From the NCBI RefSeq assembly GCF_000262465.1, contig NZ_CM001489.1, positions 4,657,745-4,721,744 on the forward strand: a stretch of DNA of 64,000 nucleotides. The letters run 5' to 3'. A model generated the notes under the pieces. It worked only from the letters and a program-made list of their open reading frames with translations. It made no database searches and was not told where the DNA came from. The DNA comes from Frankia sp. QA3 (lineage in GTDB: Bacteria > Actinomycetota > Actinomycetes > Frankiales > Frankiaceae). The translations under genes and the position numbers were made by a program. Positions 45,431 to 54,006 of this stretch are shown piece by piece. Position 1 is the first letter of the stretch. Each line of letters starts with the position of its first letter.

Positions 45431-45641
45431 CTGTCACCTTCCGGGAACACGGGATGCGGAGGACGGGTGGGATGCCGGATTCAGCGTGCCGGCGGCGACG
45501 GCGCCCGGCATCAGGGCTGGCCCTGAAAAACGTCCGCGCGGACGCGGTGTTCCGCGGCCTTTTCCCGGCCAGACCCATCAGACCGACCAGACCGGGCGAA
45601 GCCCGTTGACATCGCGTCCGGCCCGGTGTGAATGTGCGGGA

Positions 45642-47480
45642 ATGCAGGTGCAGTCACGGGGGCAATCGCAGTGGTGGGGCGTCGCGCCGCTGTGGTTGGC
45701 GGCCTGTGTCGGTCTGCCGCTCACCGCGGCCGCGCTGACGTTCAAGGTCGACCAGCACTATCATTCGGCGGCTGACACAGTGGCGAGCGGCGCCGGCGGA
45801 ATGCTTTTCCTCGCCGCCGGCGTGGTCGCACATCTGCGCCGGCCGGAAACCCGCGTAGGACTGCTCATGGTGCTCGTCGGCGTCGCGCTGCCCGCAGAGG
45901 ACCTGCAGTTGTCGACCACCCCGTGGGTGCACACCGCCGGCCTGCTGTTCCCCCGGGCATCGAGTGCGGTGTTGACCCACCTGGTGCTGGCGTTCCCCAC
46001 CGGAAGGCTTACCACCCGGACGCGGCGCGAACTGGCCGCGGCGGCCTACGCCGTGGCCTTCGGGCTCACGCCGATCCGGGCACTGTTCACCAACAACGAG
46101 AGGCTGCCGATCCCACGGCGCAACCTTCTGCTCGTCGTCGACAGCAAGCAGCTCAGCGGGCAGCTCGACCGGGCCGCGAGCCTGCTCGCCGCCGCCGTGG
46201 CCGTCGCGGTGCTGGTGATACTGGCCCGTCGGTGGGCGGGGGCCGGCCGGCCACTGCGGCGAGTGCTGGCGCCGGTCTACCTGGCCACCGCGCTGGGCGG
46301 CGCGGCGACGGCCGCCGGTGGGCTGCTCGGCCCTGGCCAGCCGTGGCGGGAACAGTCGATGTGGGTCTCCCTGGTGGCCCTGTGGCTGTTGCCGCTGGGG
46401 TTCGTCGTCGGGGTGCTGCGGCTGCGGATGGGGCGCGGCGCGGTCGACAGGCTGCTCGTCCGGCTGCGGGAGCCGGTCAGCGCCGCGCAGCTGCGCACCG
46501 AGCTGGCCCAGGCGTTGGGCGACCTGTCGTTGCAGGTCGGGTACGCCCAGACCGAGACGGGGACGTTCGTCGACGGCGACGGCCAGCCGATGACGCTGCC
46601 CGCGGCGGACACCGAGCGCTGCACCCGGATGGTGGAGCGCGGCGGCCGACGGGTCGCCGTGCTGCTGCACGACCCGGCGCTGCGGGAGAACCCCGCCCTG
46701 CTGGACGTGGTGACGTCGGTCGCGGGCCTGGCGTTGGAGAACCAGCGGCTGACCGCCGAGGTGCGCGCCCAGCTGGTGGAGGTGCGGGCGTCACGCGGGC
46801 GGATCGTCGCGGCCGCCGACGCCGCCCGCCGCGAACTGGAACGCGACCTGCACGACGGCGCGCAACAGCGGCTGGTGGTGGTCGCGCTGACGTTGATGCG
46901 GGCACGGCAGCGCCTCGGTGGCACCGTCGACCCGCGCGGCGCCCAGCTTCTCGCCGACTGCGCCGACGGGCTCGACGCGGCAATCGGCGAGCTGCGGGAA
47001 CTCGCCCGCGGCCTGCACCCCGCCATCCTCACCGACGCGGGCCTGCTGCCCGCGCTGCGCGGCCTGGCGGAGCGATGCCCGTTGGACGTCCACCTGCGTC
47101 CCGCGCCTCCGCCAGTGCTCGGGCGGCTGAACCCGTCGGCGGAGGCGGCGGCCTACTTCGTGGTCGCCGAGGCGCTGGCCAACACGTTGAAGCACGCCCA
47201 GGCGACCGGCGTGTGGATTACCGTCGGTTACAGCTACGGTGCTCTACGGGTCGAGATTGTCGACGACGGGGTCGGCGGCGCCGGTTCCAGCGCCGGTTCC
47301 AGCGCCGGTTTCGGTTCCGGCCTGCTCGGCCTGCGCGATCGCGTCGCTGCCCTGGACGGGACGTTGACCGTCCGCAGCGAACCTGGCGCCGGCACCCGCA
47401 TCGCGGCGGTCATCCCCTGCGCCCACGTCCCGCAGGCACGCCGGGAATCCGAGCCACGACAGAGGGGATACGCGACATGA
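45642..47480 (+). CDS. NarL-type sensor histidine kinase (HisKA_3)
   Basis: This 612-residue kinase has an N-terminal membrane part with about eight helices (residues 10-265), then a coiled region. The dimerisation/phosphoacceptor motif R-E-L-E-R-D-L-H-D-G-A-Q-Q-R-L has His404. The HATPase domain shows an E-A-L-A-N-T-L-K-H N-box (around 515) and D-D-G-V-G-G and G-L-L-G-L-R-D-R-V G-boxes. A Gly/Ser repeat (A-G-S-S twice) lies in the ATP lid. The 3' end overlaps the response regulator ATG (ATGA). The signal is unknown. Confidence 0.92.
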   Translation: MQVQSRGQSQWWGVAPLWLAACVGLPLTAAALTFKVDQHYHSAADTVASGAGGMLFLAAGVVAHLRRPETRVGLLMVLVGVALPAEDLQLSTTPWVHTAGLLFPRASSAVLTHLVLAFPTGRLTTRTRRELAAAAYAVAFGLTPIRALFTNNERLPIPRRNLLLVVDSKQLSGQLDRAASLLAAAVAVAVLVILARRWAGAGRPLRRVLAPVYLATALGGAATAAGGLLGPGQPWREQSMWVSLVALWLLPLGFVVGVLRLRMGRGAVDRLLVRLREPVSAAQLRTELAQALGDLSLQVGYAQTETGTFVDGDGQPMTLPAADTERCTRMVERGGRRVAVLLHDPALRENPALLDVVTSVAGLALENQRLTAEVRAQLVEVRASRGRIVAAADAARRELERDLHDGAQQRLVVVALTLMRARQRLGGTVDPRGAQLLADCADGLDAAIGELRELARGLHPAILTDAGLLPALRGLAERCPLDVHLRPAPPPVLGRLNPSAEAAAYFVVAEALANTLKHAQATGVWITVGYSYGALRVEIVDDGVGGAGSSAGSSAGFGSGLLGLRDRVAALDGTLTVRSEPGAGTRIAAVIPCAHVPQARRESEPRQRGYAT

Positions 47481-48274
47481 CGACGTACCCGGCCCCGATC
47501 GCGTCCCACAACCCGATCGCGTCCCACAACCCGACGGCGTCCCACAACCCGACGGCGTCCCACAACCCGACGGCGTCCGTCACGTTGGCCCCCGGTGACG
47601 GCCTGATGCCGCCCACGCTGCCGGACAGGCCGATCCGAGTGCTGCTCGCCGACGATGCGGAGCTGATCCGCGCGTCGGTGGCCGTCCTGCTGCGCGACCA
47701 CGGCTTCGACGTGGCGGCGCAGGTCGGCGATGCGGTCAGCCTGCTGGCAGCGGTCGGTTCGGTTCGGCCGGACATCGCCGTCGTCGACGTCCGCATGCCG
47801 CCGACCGGCACGACGGAAGGGCTGCGGGCGGCGGTCGAGATCCGCCGGACCCATCCCGACATCGCCGTGCTCATGCTGTCCCAGTACCTGGAGTCGGACT
47901 ATCTCGACACGGTGTTCGGCGACAACCCGCGGTCCGTGGGCTACCTGCTCAAGGAGCGGGTCAGCAGCATGGGTTTCGTGGCCGCAGTGCGCCGCGTCGC
48001 CCGGGGCGGCCATGTCGTCGACCCCGCGATCGTCGACCTGCTGATGCGGGCCCGGCGCCGCGAGCTCGACAGCCTGAGCCGGCGGGAACGCGAGGTCCTT
48101 GCCCTGATGGCCGAGGGCCGATCCAACCAGGGAATCTGCCGGCGGCTTCACCTCGCGGAGAAGACGGTCGACTCCCATGTACGCAGCATCTTCACCCGGC
48201 TGGGCCTGCACCTGGAAGCCGACGATCACCGTCGGGTCCTCGCCGTCCTCGCCTATCTACGAGCCCACATCTGA
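47477..48274 (+). CDS. NarL/LuxR-family response regulator
   Basis: This 265-residue protein has an unusual 50-residue leader with five copies of an A-S-H-N-P-(I/T)-type repeat. The receiver domain follows, with acidic D59/D60 and phosphoacceptor Asp104 (V-V-D-V-R-M-P-P), then the LuxR HTH (L-S-R-R-E-R-E-V-L, E-K-T-V-D-S-H-V, around 197-260). It is partner of the kinase at 45642 (4-bp overlap). Targets are unknown. Confidence 0.92.
   Translation: MTTYPAPIASHNPIASHNPTASHNPTASHNPTASVTLAPGDGLMPPTLPDRPIRVLLADDAELIRASVAVLLRDHGFDVAAQVGDAVSLLAAVGSVRPDIAVVDVRMPPTGTTEGLRAAVEIRRTHPDIAVLMLSQYLESDYLDTVFGDNPRSVGYLLKERVSSMGFVAAVRRVARGGHVVDPAIVDLLMRARRRELDSLSRREREVLALMAEGRSNQGICRRLHLAEKTVDSHVRSIFTRLGLHLEADDHRRVLAVLAYLRAHI
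47502..47578 (+). repeat. 18-bp coding minisatellite in response regulator
   Basis: Four full units plus one partial unit of an 18-bp repeat (cgtcccacaacccg core) encode Ala-Ser-His-Asn-Pro-Ile/Thr. The units are almost identical, so the copy number may vary between strains. Confidence 0.85.
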
Positions 48275-48763
48275 CGTCGGTCGTCCTGACGAGGTCCCAT
48301 CGGAACCTTTCCATCTCCAGCCCGCCGGAAGCCGGATGTGTCGTGGCGTACGCTCCCGCTGCTCGGTCCGGCGGCGGACGCTCTCGAAGGTCACAGCAAG
48401 CGCCAGGACGACGAACGACTAACCGCGGGGATCGGTGGAAGAAGTTTGGTCACGTCTTCACGACCCCGATCGGCACCGTGATCGATGCCCCTGAACCTTG
48501 GGGTCTCCCCCGCACGTCGTGCGCGACCTCGCGGGCCAAGCGGTGACAAAGGTGACCATGACCGTCTACGCGCCCACGTCGATGACGGAGAAGCCTCCGG
48601 GCCCAACGCGGCCCGGCCACAGACGTGGTCTCCGTGTCGGGAGCGCCGGACGCCCCGCGACCCCGCCCGACCGCTAAGAAGCTACGCGGAGACAAGATCT
48701 TGCAGGATGCACATCGCGACGGTGCAGCCGAAGGCAGTACAAACCGCAGCACACGCGGGGCTG
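48275..48763. other. Intergenic region, no gene seen
   Basis: About 490 bp between the response regulator and the tRNA terminator contain only biasless short ORFs. Confidence 0.45.
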
Positions 48764-48806
48764 GAAGCGGCAGAGCCCCGCACCTTGGATGGGGGTGCGG
48801 GGCTCT
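48764..48806 (-). terminator. tRNA terminator hairpin (repeat copy B)
   Basis: A perfect 13-bp stem (agagccccgcacc/ggtgcggggctct at 48772-48806) starts 20 nt beyond the 3' end of tRNA-Arg on its transcribed strand. With its flank it closely repeats the hairpin at 39510-39548. Confidence 0.75.
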
Positions 48807-48825
48807 GGCCTGTCTCAACCGTGCG

Positions 48826-48898
48826 TGCGCTCGGAGGGAATCGAACCCCCAACCTTCTGATCCGTAGTCAGATGCTCTGTCCGTTGAGCTACGAGCGC
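48826..48898 (-). tRNA. tRNA-Arg (anticodon ACG)
   Basis: A 73-nt cloverleaf is seen on the minus strand. The acceptor stem GCGCTCG/CGAGCGC pairs fully, with discriminator A. The D-arm carries TAGCTCAACGGA, the anticodon loop CTACGGA sits on a CTGA/TCAG stem, and the T-arm reads GGGGGTTCGATTCCCTC. The anticodon ACG (read as ICG) gives arginine. The CCA end is not encoded. It is an isolated gene followed by a strong hairpin. Confidence 0.95.
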
Positions 48899-49353
48899 AT
48901 GCCGGCCACCGTGGTTGCCGGCGGTGCCAGCTTACAGCACCGGAGGAGCGACTCAGGGGCCGCGTGAACGCGGGGCCGTCTGTAGTTCGTCCGATGCGAT
49001 GGGTGAGTGACTGAGATGAGGTACCGTGCTCCTGCATGTACCCGAGGACGGTCCGCGGGTCACTCCGAGGCGGTCCCCTCGGCTCGCCAGAGGTGCCCGA
49101 TGGCGCGGGAAGTCGGCGACGACGCAGCCCGCGGGGCCGGTCGAAGAGCGACAAGCTTGCTCTGCAGCGTCACGCAGTTGCGACAACAAGCATCAGGACG
49201 GTCGCTCCACGCACCAGTGCGCGTACTATGAAGAAGCTCTCGGGGGGAGCGATGCTTCGACGTCCCCATGAACCAGGACGTCGCGGCGCACTGGGACTCA
49301 CGTTTCGTCCTCGCGGGTAGTGATCTTGTTGGCCCCTTGCGGACGGAACGGGG
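48899..49353. other. Region upstream of the NTPase locus
   Basis: About 455 bp hold promoters for the tRNA (minus) and presumably for the large plus-strand locus. No coding bias is seen on either strand. There is a slightly less GC-rich patch at 49170-49270. No clear promoter boxes were found. Confidence 0.45.
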
Positions 49354-50082
49354 ATGGCCAGGCCGCCTGAAGACGATCTTCCGCCACATCCACCCGACTT
49401 CGCGTACTGCACGGTCGCTCCCGCGGTCGCCGTCATTGGCACCGACGGGCTGCTGTCCTGGTCCGCGCCGGCCGCCGACGTCGTCGACATCGCCGGCCTG
49501 GGGCGTTTTCCTCCCACGGGGTCCGTCCCGGTCACGCTGACGGCGACGGGTCGCTACTCCCTGCGGGCGTCCGGGCCCACCGGCACGTCCCGGACGCGGA
49601 CGAACCTCGTCCGGGTCATCACGCCGCCGGTCATCGCCCTGCTGGAGGTGCCGGCGCCGCCCCGGACCGGCATCGGCGGGTCCCCGCTGCTGGACCCGCT
49701 GGACCCACGCACGCGCGAGGCGCGCAGGCTGCCCGCCACACGTGCCCTGGGCCGGATCGCGCCCCTCCCCCTCTCGGCGGCACCCGCACCACCGGCCGGC
49801 GTCGGACCCATGGCCCCGCGCAACGCCTTCCGCACCAGCGGCGCCTCGCGTACCGGCCCGGCAACCGGCAACGGGGACGGATGGTGGCGTTCGGTGGGCG
49901 AACTGGCGGGCCACGTCGGTCTGCGGACGAACCCACCGCCATCGGGATGGTCACGGCGGGCGGCCGACGCATCACGGAGCGGGCGATCGGCTCGACCGTG
50001 GAGGTTCCGGGAGACGGTTGGCGCACCGCGGCGCGGGCGATCCGCCGGGCCGCGGACGTGGCGGGGGGTGAACGGGCCGTGA
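49354..50082 (+). CDS. Ig-like-fold hypothetical protein, first gene of the NTPase locus
   Basis: This nominal 242-residue protein has, in its first 90 residues, a bacterial Ig-like strand pattern: L-L-S-W-S-A, D-V-V-D-I-A-G-L-G, T-G-S-V-P-V-T-L, Y-S-L-R-A. A Pro-rich linker and a W-W-R-S-V-G-E-L segment follow. From about residue 195 (nt 49935) this frame turns arginine/serine-rich, while an alternative frame becomes sensible (I-G-M-V-T-A-G-G-R-R-I) and runs into the DUF4407 gene. The 3' end may therefore be frameshifted. Its nominal TGA overlaps the GTG of the next gene (GTGA). Confidence 0.62.
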   Translation: MARPPEDDLPPHPPDFAYCTVAPAVAVIGTDGLLSWSAPAADVVDIAGLGRFPPTGSVPVTLTATGRYSLRASGPTGTSRTRTNLVRVITPPVIALLEVPAPPRTGIGGSPLLDPLDPRTREARRLPATRALGRIAPLPLSAAPAPPAGVGPMAPRNAFRTSGASRTGPATGNGDGWWRSVGELAGHVGLRTNPPPSGWSRRAADASRSGRSARPWRFRETVGAPRRGRSAGPRTWRGVNGP

Positions 50083-51758
50083 GCCGGTTCCTGCTCTGGC
50101 TGTCCGGCGCCGACCGGGAGCTCCTCGGCCGGCTGCGGCTCGACCGGGCCAAGTACGTGGGCGTGGGCAGCGCGGTGCTCACGACGGCGGCGATGGCCAC
50201 CCTCTCGTCCACGTTCGCGCTGCGGATGGCGCTGAAGCTGCCAATCGTGGTCTGCCTGCTGGTCGGGCTCGGCTGGGGCCTGGCAATCATGGCGCTGGAC
50301 CGCTGGCTGGTCGCGTCCGTGCAGCGTCAGGACCACTGGTACCTGAACGCGTTGCTCATGCTGCCGCGGCTGGTGCTGGCGATCCTCATCGGGCTGGTCA
50401 TCTCGACGCCACTCGTCCTGCGCATCTTCCAGCCGGAGATCGACACCGAGATCACCCAGATGCACGCCGAGGACGCGGCGGCGTTCGAGCAGCGGATCAC
50501 CACCGACCCGCGAAACCAGGAGCTGACGAGGCTGCGCGCCCAGCGCGACGCCCTGGTGAAGGTCGGCACCACCGGCGTGGACGTGAGCACCGACCCGGAG
50601 GTCGCGCCCCTGCAGAAGCAGATGGACGGGCTGCAGACCCGGCTGACCCAGGCGAACGCCGACGTGCTCTGCGAGAGTCTCGGCAACTGCCCGGGCCAGG
50701 AGAACAAGTCGGGCCAGGGACCGAACTACACCCTCAAGGTCTCCATCCGGGACGGCATCCAGACGCAGATCAACCAGCTCCAGCCCCGGCTCACCGCCGC
50801 CGTCGACGCCGCGCGGACCCGCCAGCAGGCCGGCCAGTCCAGCGCGACGGAGAACGCGAAGAACCAGCTTCCCGAGCTCAACGCCCGCATCGCCGCGCTG
50901 GAGACCGGGCAGCGCAACGACCGGGAGGCGTTCAACCGCCAGAACAGCGACAACACCGGGCTGCTCATCCGGATGGAGGCGCTGGACCGCATCACCAGCG
51001 ATCCCGACCACCGCACCCTCGCCAACGCGCACCTGGTGCTGCTGCTGTTCATCACGGCGATCGAATGCCTGCCGATCATCGTCAAGTTCCTGATGTCCTT
51101 CGGCAAGCTGACCACCTACGAGAAGGTCGTCGCGATCGAGGAGCGCAACCAGCTCATCGCCGAGGAGGAACTGTCGGCGCGGCGGCGGGCGACCGTGCTC
51201 CTCGACAGCCAGGACGCCTACCTCGAGGCCCAGGTGACCAGGGAGGAGAAGGATCCGGCGATCGAACGGCTGGCCCGGCGGACGGTCTCGGTCCAGGAGG
51301 AGGTCGCGAACGCGGCGCTGGACGCCTGGCGCGACCGCGAGCTCGGCCGGATCCACGGCTCCCTCGACGACTACGTCGCCACGGCACCGCCGCCGGGCAC
51401 GGGCAGCCTCCAGGTACCGGGCGATCCGGCGGTCCCGTCCGAGCGGACGCGAGGCTGGGAGACGGCCGTGGAGAAGCCGGCCGTTCGGCCCGGCCGGCCC
51501 GTGCCGTCGAAGCGGCCGGCGCCACCCACCCGGCCCACCCGGCCCGATCTCGCCGACCGGGTTCCCTACGACGACCTTCCCTACGACGGGGACGAGCCCA
51601 CGGTCACGCCGGACTACGAGCCGCTGGCCCCCCGCTACGACCCGCCGCCACCCCGCCGTGACACCCTGGCCCTCCCGAGCGACCGGGCCCTCCCGAGCGA
51701 CCGGGCCCTCCCGAGCGACCGGGCCCTCCCGAGCGACGACGACCGGCGGCTGGCATGA
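50079..51758 (+). CDS. DUF4407 four-TM membrane protein
   Basis: This 559-residue protein is of DUF4407 type. Two membrane helices (about 26-75) and a third (about 85-117) precede a long soluble coiled-coil region with two cysteines (C-E-S-L-G-N-C, near 200). A fourth membrane helix lies near 310-335, and a cytosolic helical domain with a Pro/Asp-rich tail follows, ending in four copies of a 5-residue repeat. It starts at a GTG at 50079; the frame continues upstream without a stop. It probably anchors the locus products at the membrane. The stop overlaps the next ATG (ATGA). Confidence 0.82.
   Translation: MSRFLLWLSGADRELLGRLRLDRAKYVGVGSAVLTTAAMATLSSTFALRMALKLPIVVCLLVGLGWGLAIMALDRWLVASVQRQDHWYLNALLMLPRLVLAILIGLVISTPLVLRIFQPEIDTEITQMHAEDAAAFEQRITTDPRNQELTRLRAQRDALVKVGTTGVDVSTDPEVAPLQKQMDGLQTRLTQANADVLCESLGNCPGQENKSGQGPNYTLKVSIRDGIQTQINQLQPRLTAAVDAARTRQQAGQSSATENAKNQLPELNARIAALETGQRNDREAFNRQNSDNTGLLIRMEALDRITSDPDHRTLANAHLVLLLFITAIECLPIIVKFLMSFGKLTTYEKVVAIEERNQLIAEEELSARRRATVLLDSQDAYLEAQVTREEKDPAIERLARRTVSVQEEVANAALDAWRDRELGRIHGSLDDYVATAPPPGTGSLQVPGDPAVPSERTRGWETAVEKPAVRPGRPVPSKRPAPPTRPTRPDLADRVPYDDLPYDGDEPTVTPDYEPLAPRYDPPPPRRDTLALPSDRALPSDRALPSDRALPSDDDRRLA
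51665..51738 (+). repeat. 15-bp coding minisatellite (LPSDRA repeats)
   Basis: Four near-perfect 15-bp units (ctcccgagcgaccgg type) encode Leu-Pro-Ser-Asp-Arg-Ala-type repeats at the C-terminus of the DUF4407 protein. Confidence 0.85.
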
Positions 51759-52567
51759 CCGGCACCACGGTGCTGAACGTGGCCGCGACCAGCGCGGCGA
51801 CCCGGGCGCTCGGGCCGGGGGTGCGGGCGGTGGTCTGGGTGCAGGGCTGCCCGTTCGACTGCCCGGGCTGCCTGGCCCCGGACTGGATCCCGGACCGGTC
51901 GGCCCGGCGGGTCGAACCCGCGAAGCTGGCCGCCGAGCTGCTCGCCGGAGCGCAACGCCTTGACGGCCTGACTCTGTCCGGCGGGGAGCCGATGGCGCAG
52001 GCCGAGGGGCTCGCGGCGCTGGTCCGCACGATGCGGGCGGCCGCCGCGGCGCGGTGGCAGCGGCCGTTCACCGTCATCTGCTTCACCGGATTCCGGCTGG
52101 AGCGGCTGCGGCGGGATCCCCCATCGGCCGGCGTCTGCGAGCTGCTGGCGCAGGTGGATGTGCTCATCGACGGGCGTTACGTCGCGGCGCTGGACGACGG
52201 CGTCGGGCTGCGGGGCAGCGCCAACCAGCGGGTGCATCACCTGACCGACGGGCTGCGCGACGCCGGATTCGACTTCGACGCCGGCCCGCGGCGGATGGAG
52301 ATCCGGGTCGGCGACGGCTCGACTCAGCTCATCGGAGTACCGCCCCGCGGCGCACTGGCCACGGTCGACGCCGTCGTCGCCGCGGCGACGGCGCGCACCG
52401 CCGCGGGCACGCACGGCGCCGCGGGCACGCACGGCGCCGCGGGCACGGGCGGAACCGCGGGCACGGGCGGAACCGCGAGGACTACCGGGAACGCGACGGC
52501 GGCCGGGGCGACAGCGACCGGGACGCCGCAGGACGCACCAGGGACGACGGGGACGGTGGGGCGATGA
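51755..52567 (+). CDS. Radical SAM activase-like protein (NrdG/4Fe-4S type)
   Basis: This 270-residue protein has a radical-SAM cluster motif C-x3-C-x2-C at C32, C36 and C39 (G-C-P-F-D-C-P-G-C). It also has the glycine-rich L-S-G-G-E-P motif (74-79) and later strands V-I-C-F-T-G-F and V-D-V-L-I-D-G-R-Y, as in the NrdG/PflA-like short radical SAM family. The last 70 residues are a Thr/Gly/Ala low-complexity tail encoded by 18-bp repeats. In this locus no glycyl radical enzyme is adjacent, so a modifying role on a locus partner is possible (inference). ATGA overlaps occur at both ends. Confidence 0.82.
   Translation: MTGTTVLNVAATSAATRALGPGVRAVVWVQGCPFDCPGCLAPDWIPDRSARRVEPAKLAAELLAGAQRLDGLTLSGGEPMAQAEGLAALVRTMRAAAAARWQRPFTVICFTGFRLERLRRDPPSAGVCELLAQVDVLIDGRYVAALDDGVGLRGSANQRVHHLTDGLRDAGFDFDAGPRRMEIRVGDGSTQLIGVPPRGALATVDAVVAAATARTAAGTHGAAGTHGAAGTGGTAGTGGTARTTGNATAAGATATGTPQDAPGTTGTVGR
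52398..52475 (+). repeat. 18-bp coding minisatellite in radical SAM gene
   Basis: Tandem 18-bp units (gcgggcacgcacggcgcc twice, then a gcgggcacgggcggaacc variant twice) encode Ala-Gly-Thr repeats in the C-terminal tail. Confidence 0.8.
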
Positions 52568-53979
52568 GCGGCCGGAAGATCACATACGTCCGGGTGGAGG
52601 AGGGCGAGTGGCAGCGCACCCAGCAGGCGGCGGCGCGGCTGCGTGACGTCCAGGCCGACCTGCCGGCGCTGCTCGACGGGGTGCGGGCGGCGGCCCGTCA
52701 GGACGCCCAGCGGTCGATCGACGCGGTCACCGCCCGCCAGCGAGACGCCGAGCAGGCGATCAGCCGGCTGTCGGCGGACAACCGGCGCATCGAGCGGGAG
52801 ACCGGCCGGCGGCTGGCGGAGCAGAGCGCGCGGATGATGGCCGCGATCGACGAGAACGCCGCGAGCATCCGCGCCGACACCCAGGCCGCGCTCGCCGCCC
52901 AGGAGCAGGCGCTGCGCTCCGCGATCGCCACCGAGCGCCGTACCCGGGAACGCGAGATCGCCCAGCTGCGCAGCGGGTTGAACGAGGTGCTTGCCGACCG
53001 GCAGCGCGCCCTCGACGTCGCCCGCCAGTGGCTCGCCGACGCCGACACGATCCGCGAGCTCATCGAGGCGCTGCCGCACGAGTTCCTCGCCCCGGGCCGG
53101 CTCGCCCCGCTGGAGCGCGAGCTCGCCACCGCCCGCGAGACCGCGGCGTCGGGGCTCGGCGAGGCCGCGCTCGCCGGTGCCCAGCGGGCGTATCACGGCC
53201 TGTCCGACCTGCGCATCGAGCTGGAGGAGGCCGACCGGGTCTGGCGGCTGGTGCACGGCGCCGCCCGGGAGGCACTGCTGGTCGTGCTCGCGCAGATCGA
53301 GAGCCGCGCGGTGTGCGCGGGCATCGACGAGCACGGCGAGGAGCTGGCGGACGTGCAGCTCGACGTCGACTTCTGGTCCCAGGGTGAGCTGACCGCGCTG
53401 CGGGCGGACCTGGAGGGGGAGCTGCGCCGGGTCGACGACGCGGGGACGCCGTTGTCGACGGCGGAGCTGCGCGCGCTGGTGGAGCGACGCGCCCCGGAGC
53501 TCTCCGATCGGCTCGGCGAGATCGTCGAGCGGGCCGGCCTCGCGCAACTCGGCTCGCAGCTTCGGGTGAACATCGCGGACGTCGTCGTGCAGACGCTCGT
53601 CGAGAACGGGTTCGAGCTCGCCGAGCACACCTGGGCGGGCGAGGACGAGCGCGGCTCCTTCTTCGCCAAGGTGGCGCATCCCGACGGTGGGGAGGTCGTC
53701 GTCGACGTGACGCCGTCGGCGAGCGACCCGTCATCGTCGGAGCTGCGGGTGCTGTCGTACGACGAGGACGCCGGCGCCGACGAGCTGCGCCGCGCCCGGG
53801 CCCGTGACCTCGCGGCGAGCCTGCGCGAGTCCGGCCTCGACAGCGGGGTGCCGCAGGAGACGGAGGAGGGTCCGGCGCCGCAGTTCCGCGACTTCGGCGC
53901 GGTCCGCGCGGGCACCGTTCTGCCCACCCCGGCGACGCCGGCCCCGGCGCGCACGGCCGCCACCGGCGGGACGCGGTAG
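52564..53979 (+). CDS. Coiled-coil protein of the NTPase locus
   Basis: This 471-residue protein is soluble. Residues 1-25 start with strand K-I-T-Y-V-R-V. A long coiled coil of Gln/Arg/Ala heptads runs to about residue 160. Helical segments follow to about 330, and a C-terminal alpha/beta domain with a V-D-V-T-P-S turn (around 335-440) and a Pro/Ala tail completes the protein. No enzyme motif is seen. It could be a scaffold or adaptor of the AAA+ protein encoded 27 bp downstream. The start overlaps the radical SAM stop (ATGA). Confidence 0.72.
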   Translation: MSGRKITYVRVEEGEWQRTQQAAARLRDVQADLPALLDGVRAAARQDAQRSIDAVTARQRDAEQAISRLSADNRRIERETGRRLAEQSARMMAAIDENAASIRADTQAALAAQEQALRSAIATERRTREREIAQLRSGLNEVLADRQRALDVARQWLADADTIRELIEALPHEFLAPGRLAPLERELATARETAASGLGEAALAGAQRAYHGLSDLRIELEEADRVWRLVHGAAREALLVVLAQIESRAVCAGIDEHGEELADVQLDVDFWSQGELTALRADLEGELRRVDDAGTPLSTAELRALVERRAPELSDRLGEIVERAGLAQLGSQLRVNIADVVVQTLVENGFELAEHTWAGEDERGSFFAKVAHPDGGEVVVDVTPSASDPSSSELRVLSYDEDAGADELRRARARDLAASLRESGLDSGVPQETEEGPAPQFRDFGAVRAGTVLPTPATPAPARTAATGGTR

Positions 53980-54006
53980 CCGCGGGCCGCGCGACGGGGG
54001 ACGGCG

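Noticed and set aside
43634..45526. 630-residue plus-strand frame across the region 43.6-45.5 kb
   Set aside because: Composition is biased (Arg/Ser/Gly) and the region is explained by a small hypothetical gene plus the minus-strand Tat protein.
45531..45544. Palindrome cgtccgcgcggacg before the histidine kinase
   Set aside because: GC-only palindromes are frequent by chance in such GC-rich DNA, and no supporting partner site was seen.
49268..49540. Plus-strand ORF preceding the Ig-like gene
   Set aside because: It turns serine/arginine/proline-rich where the 49354 frame shows an Ig-like pattern, so it is a shadow.
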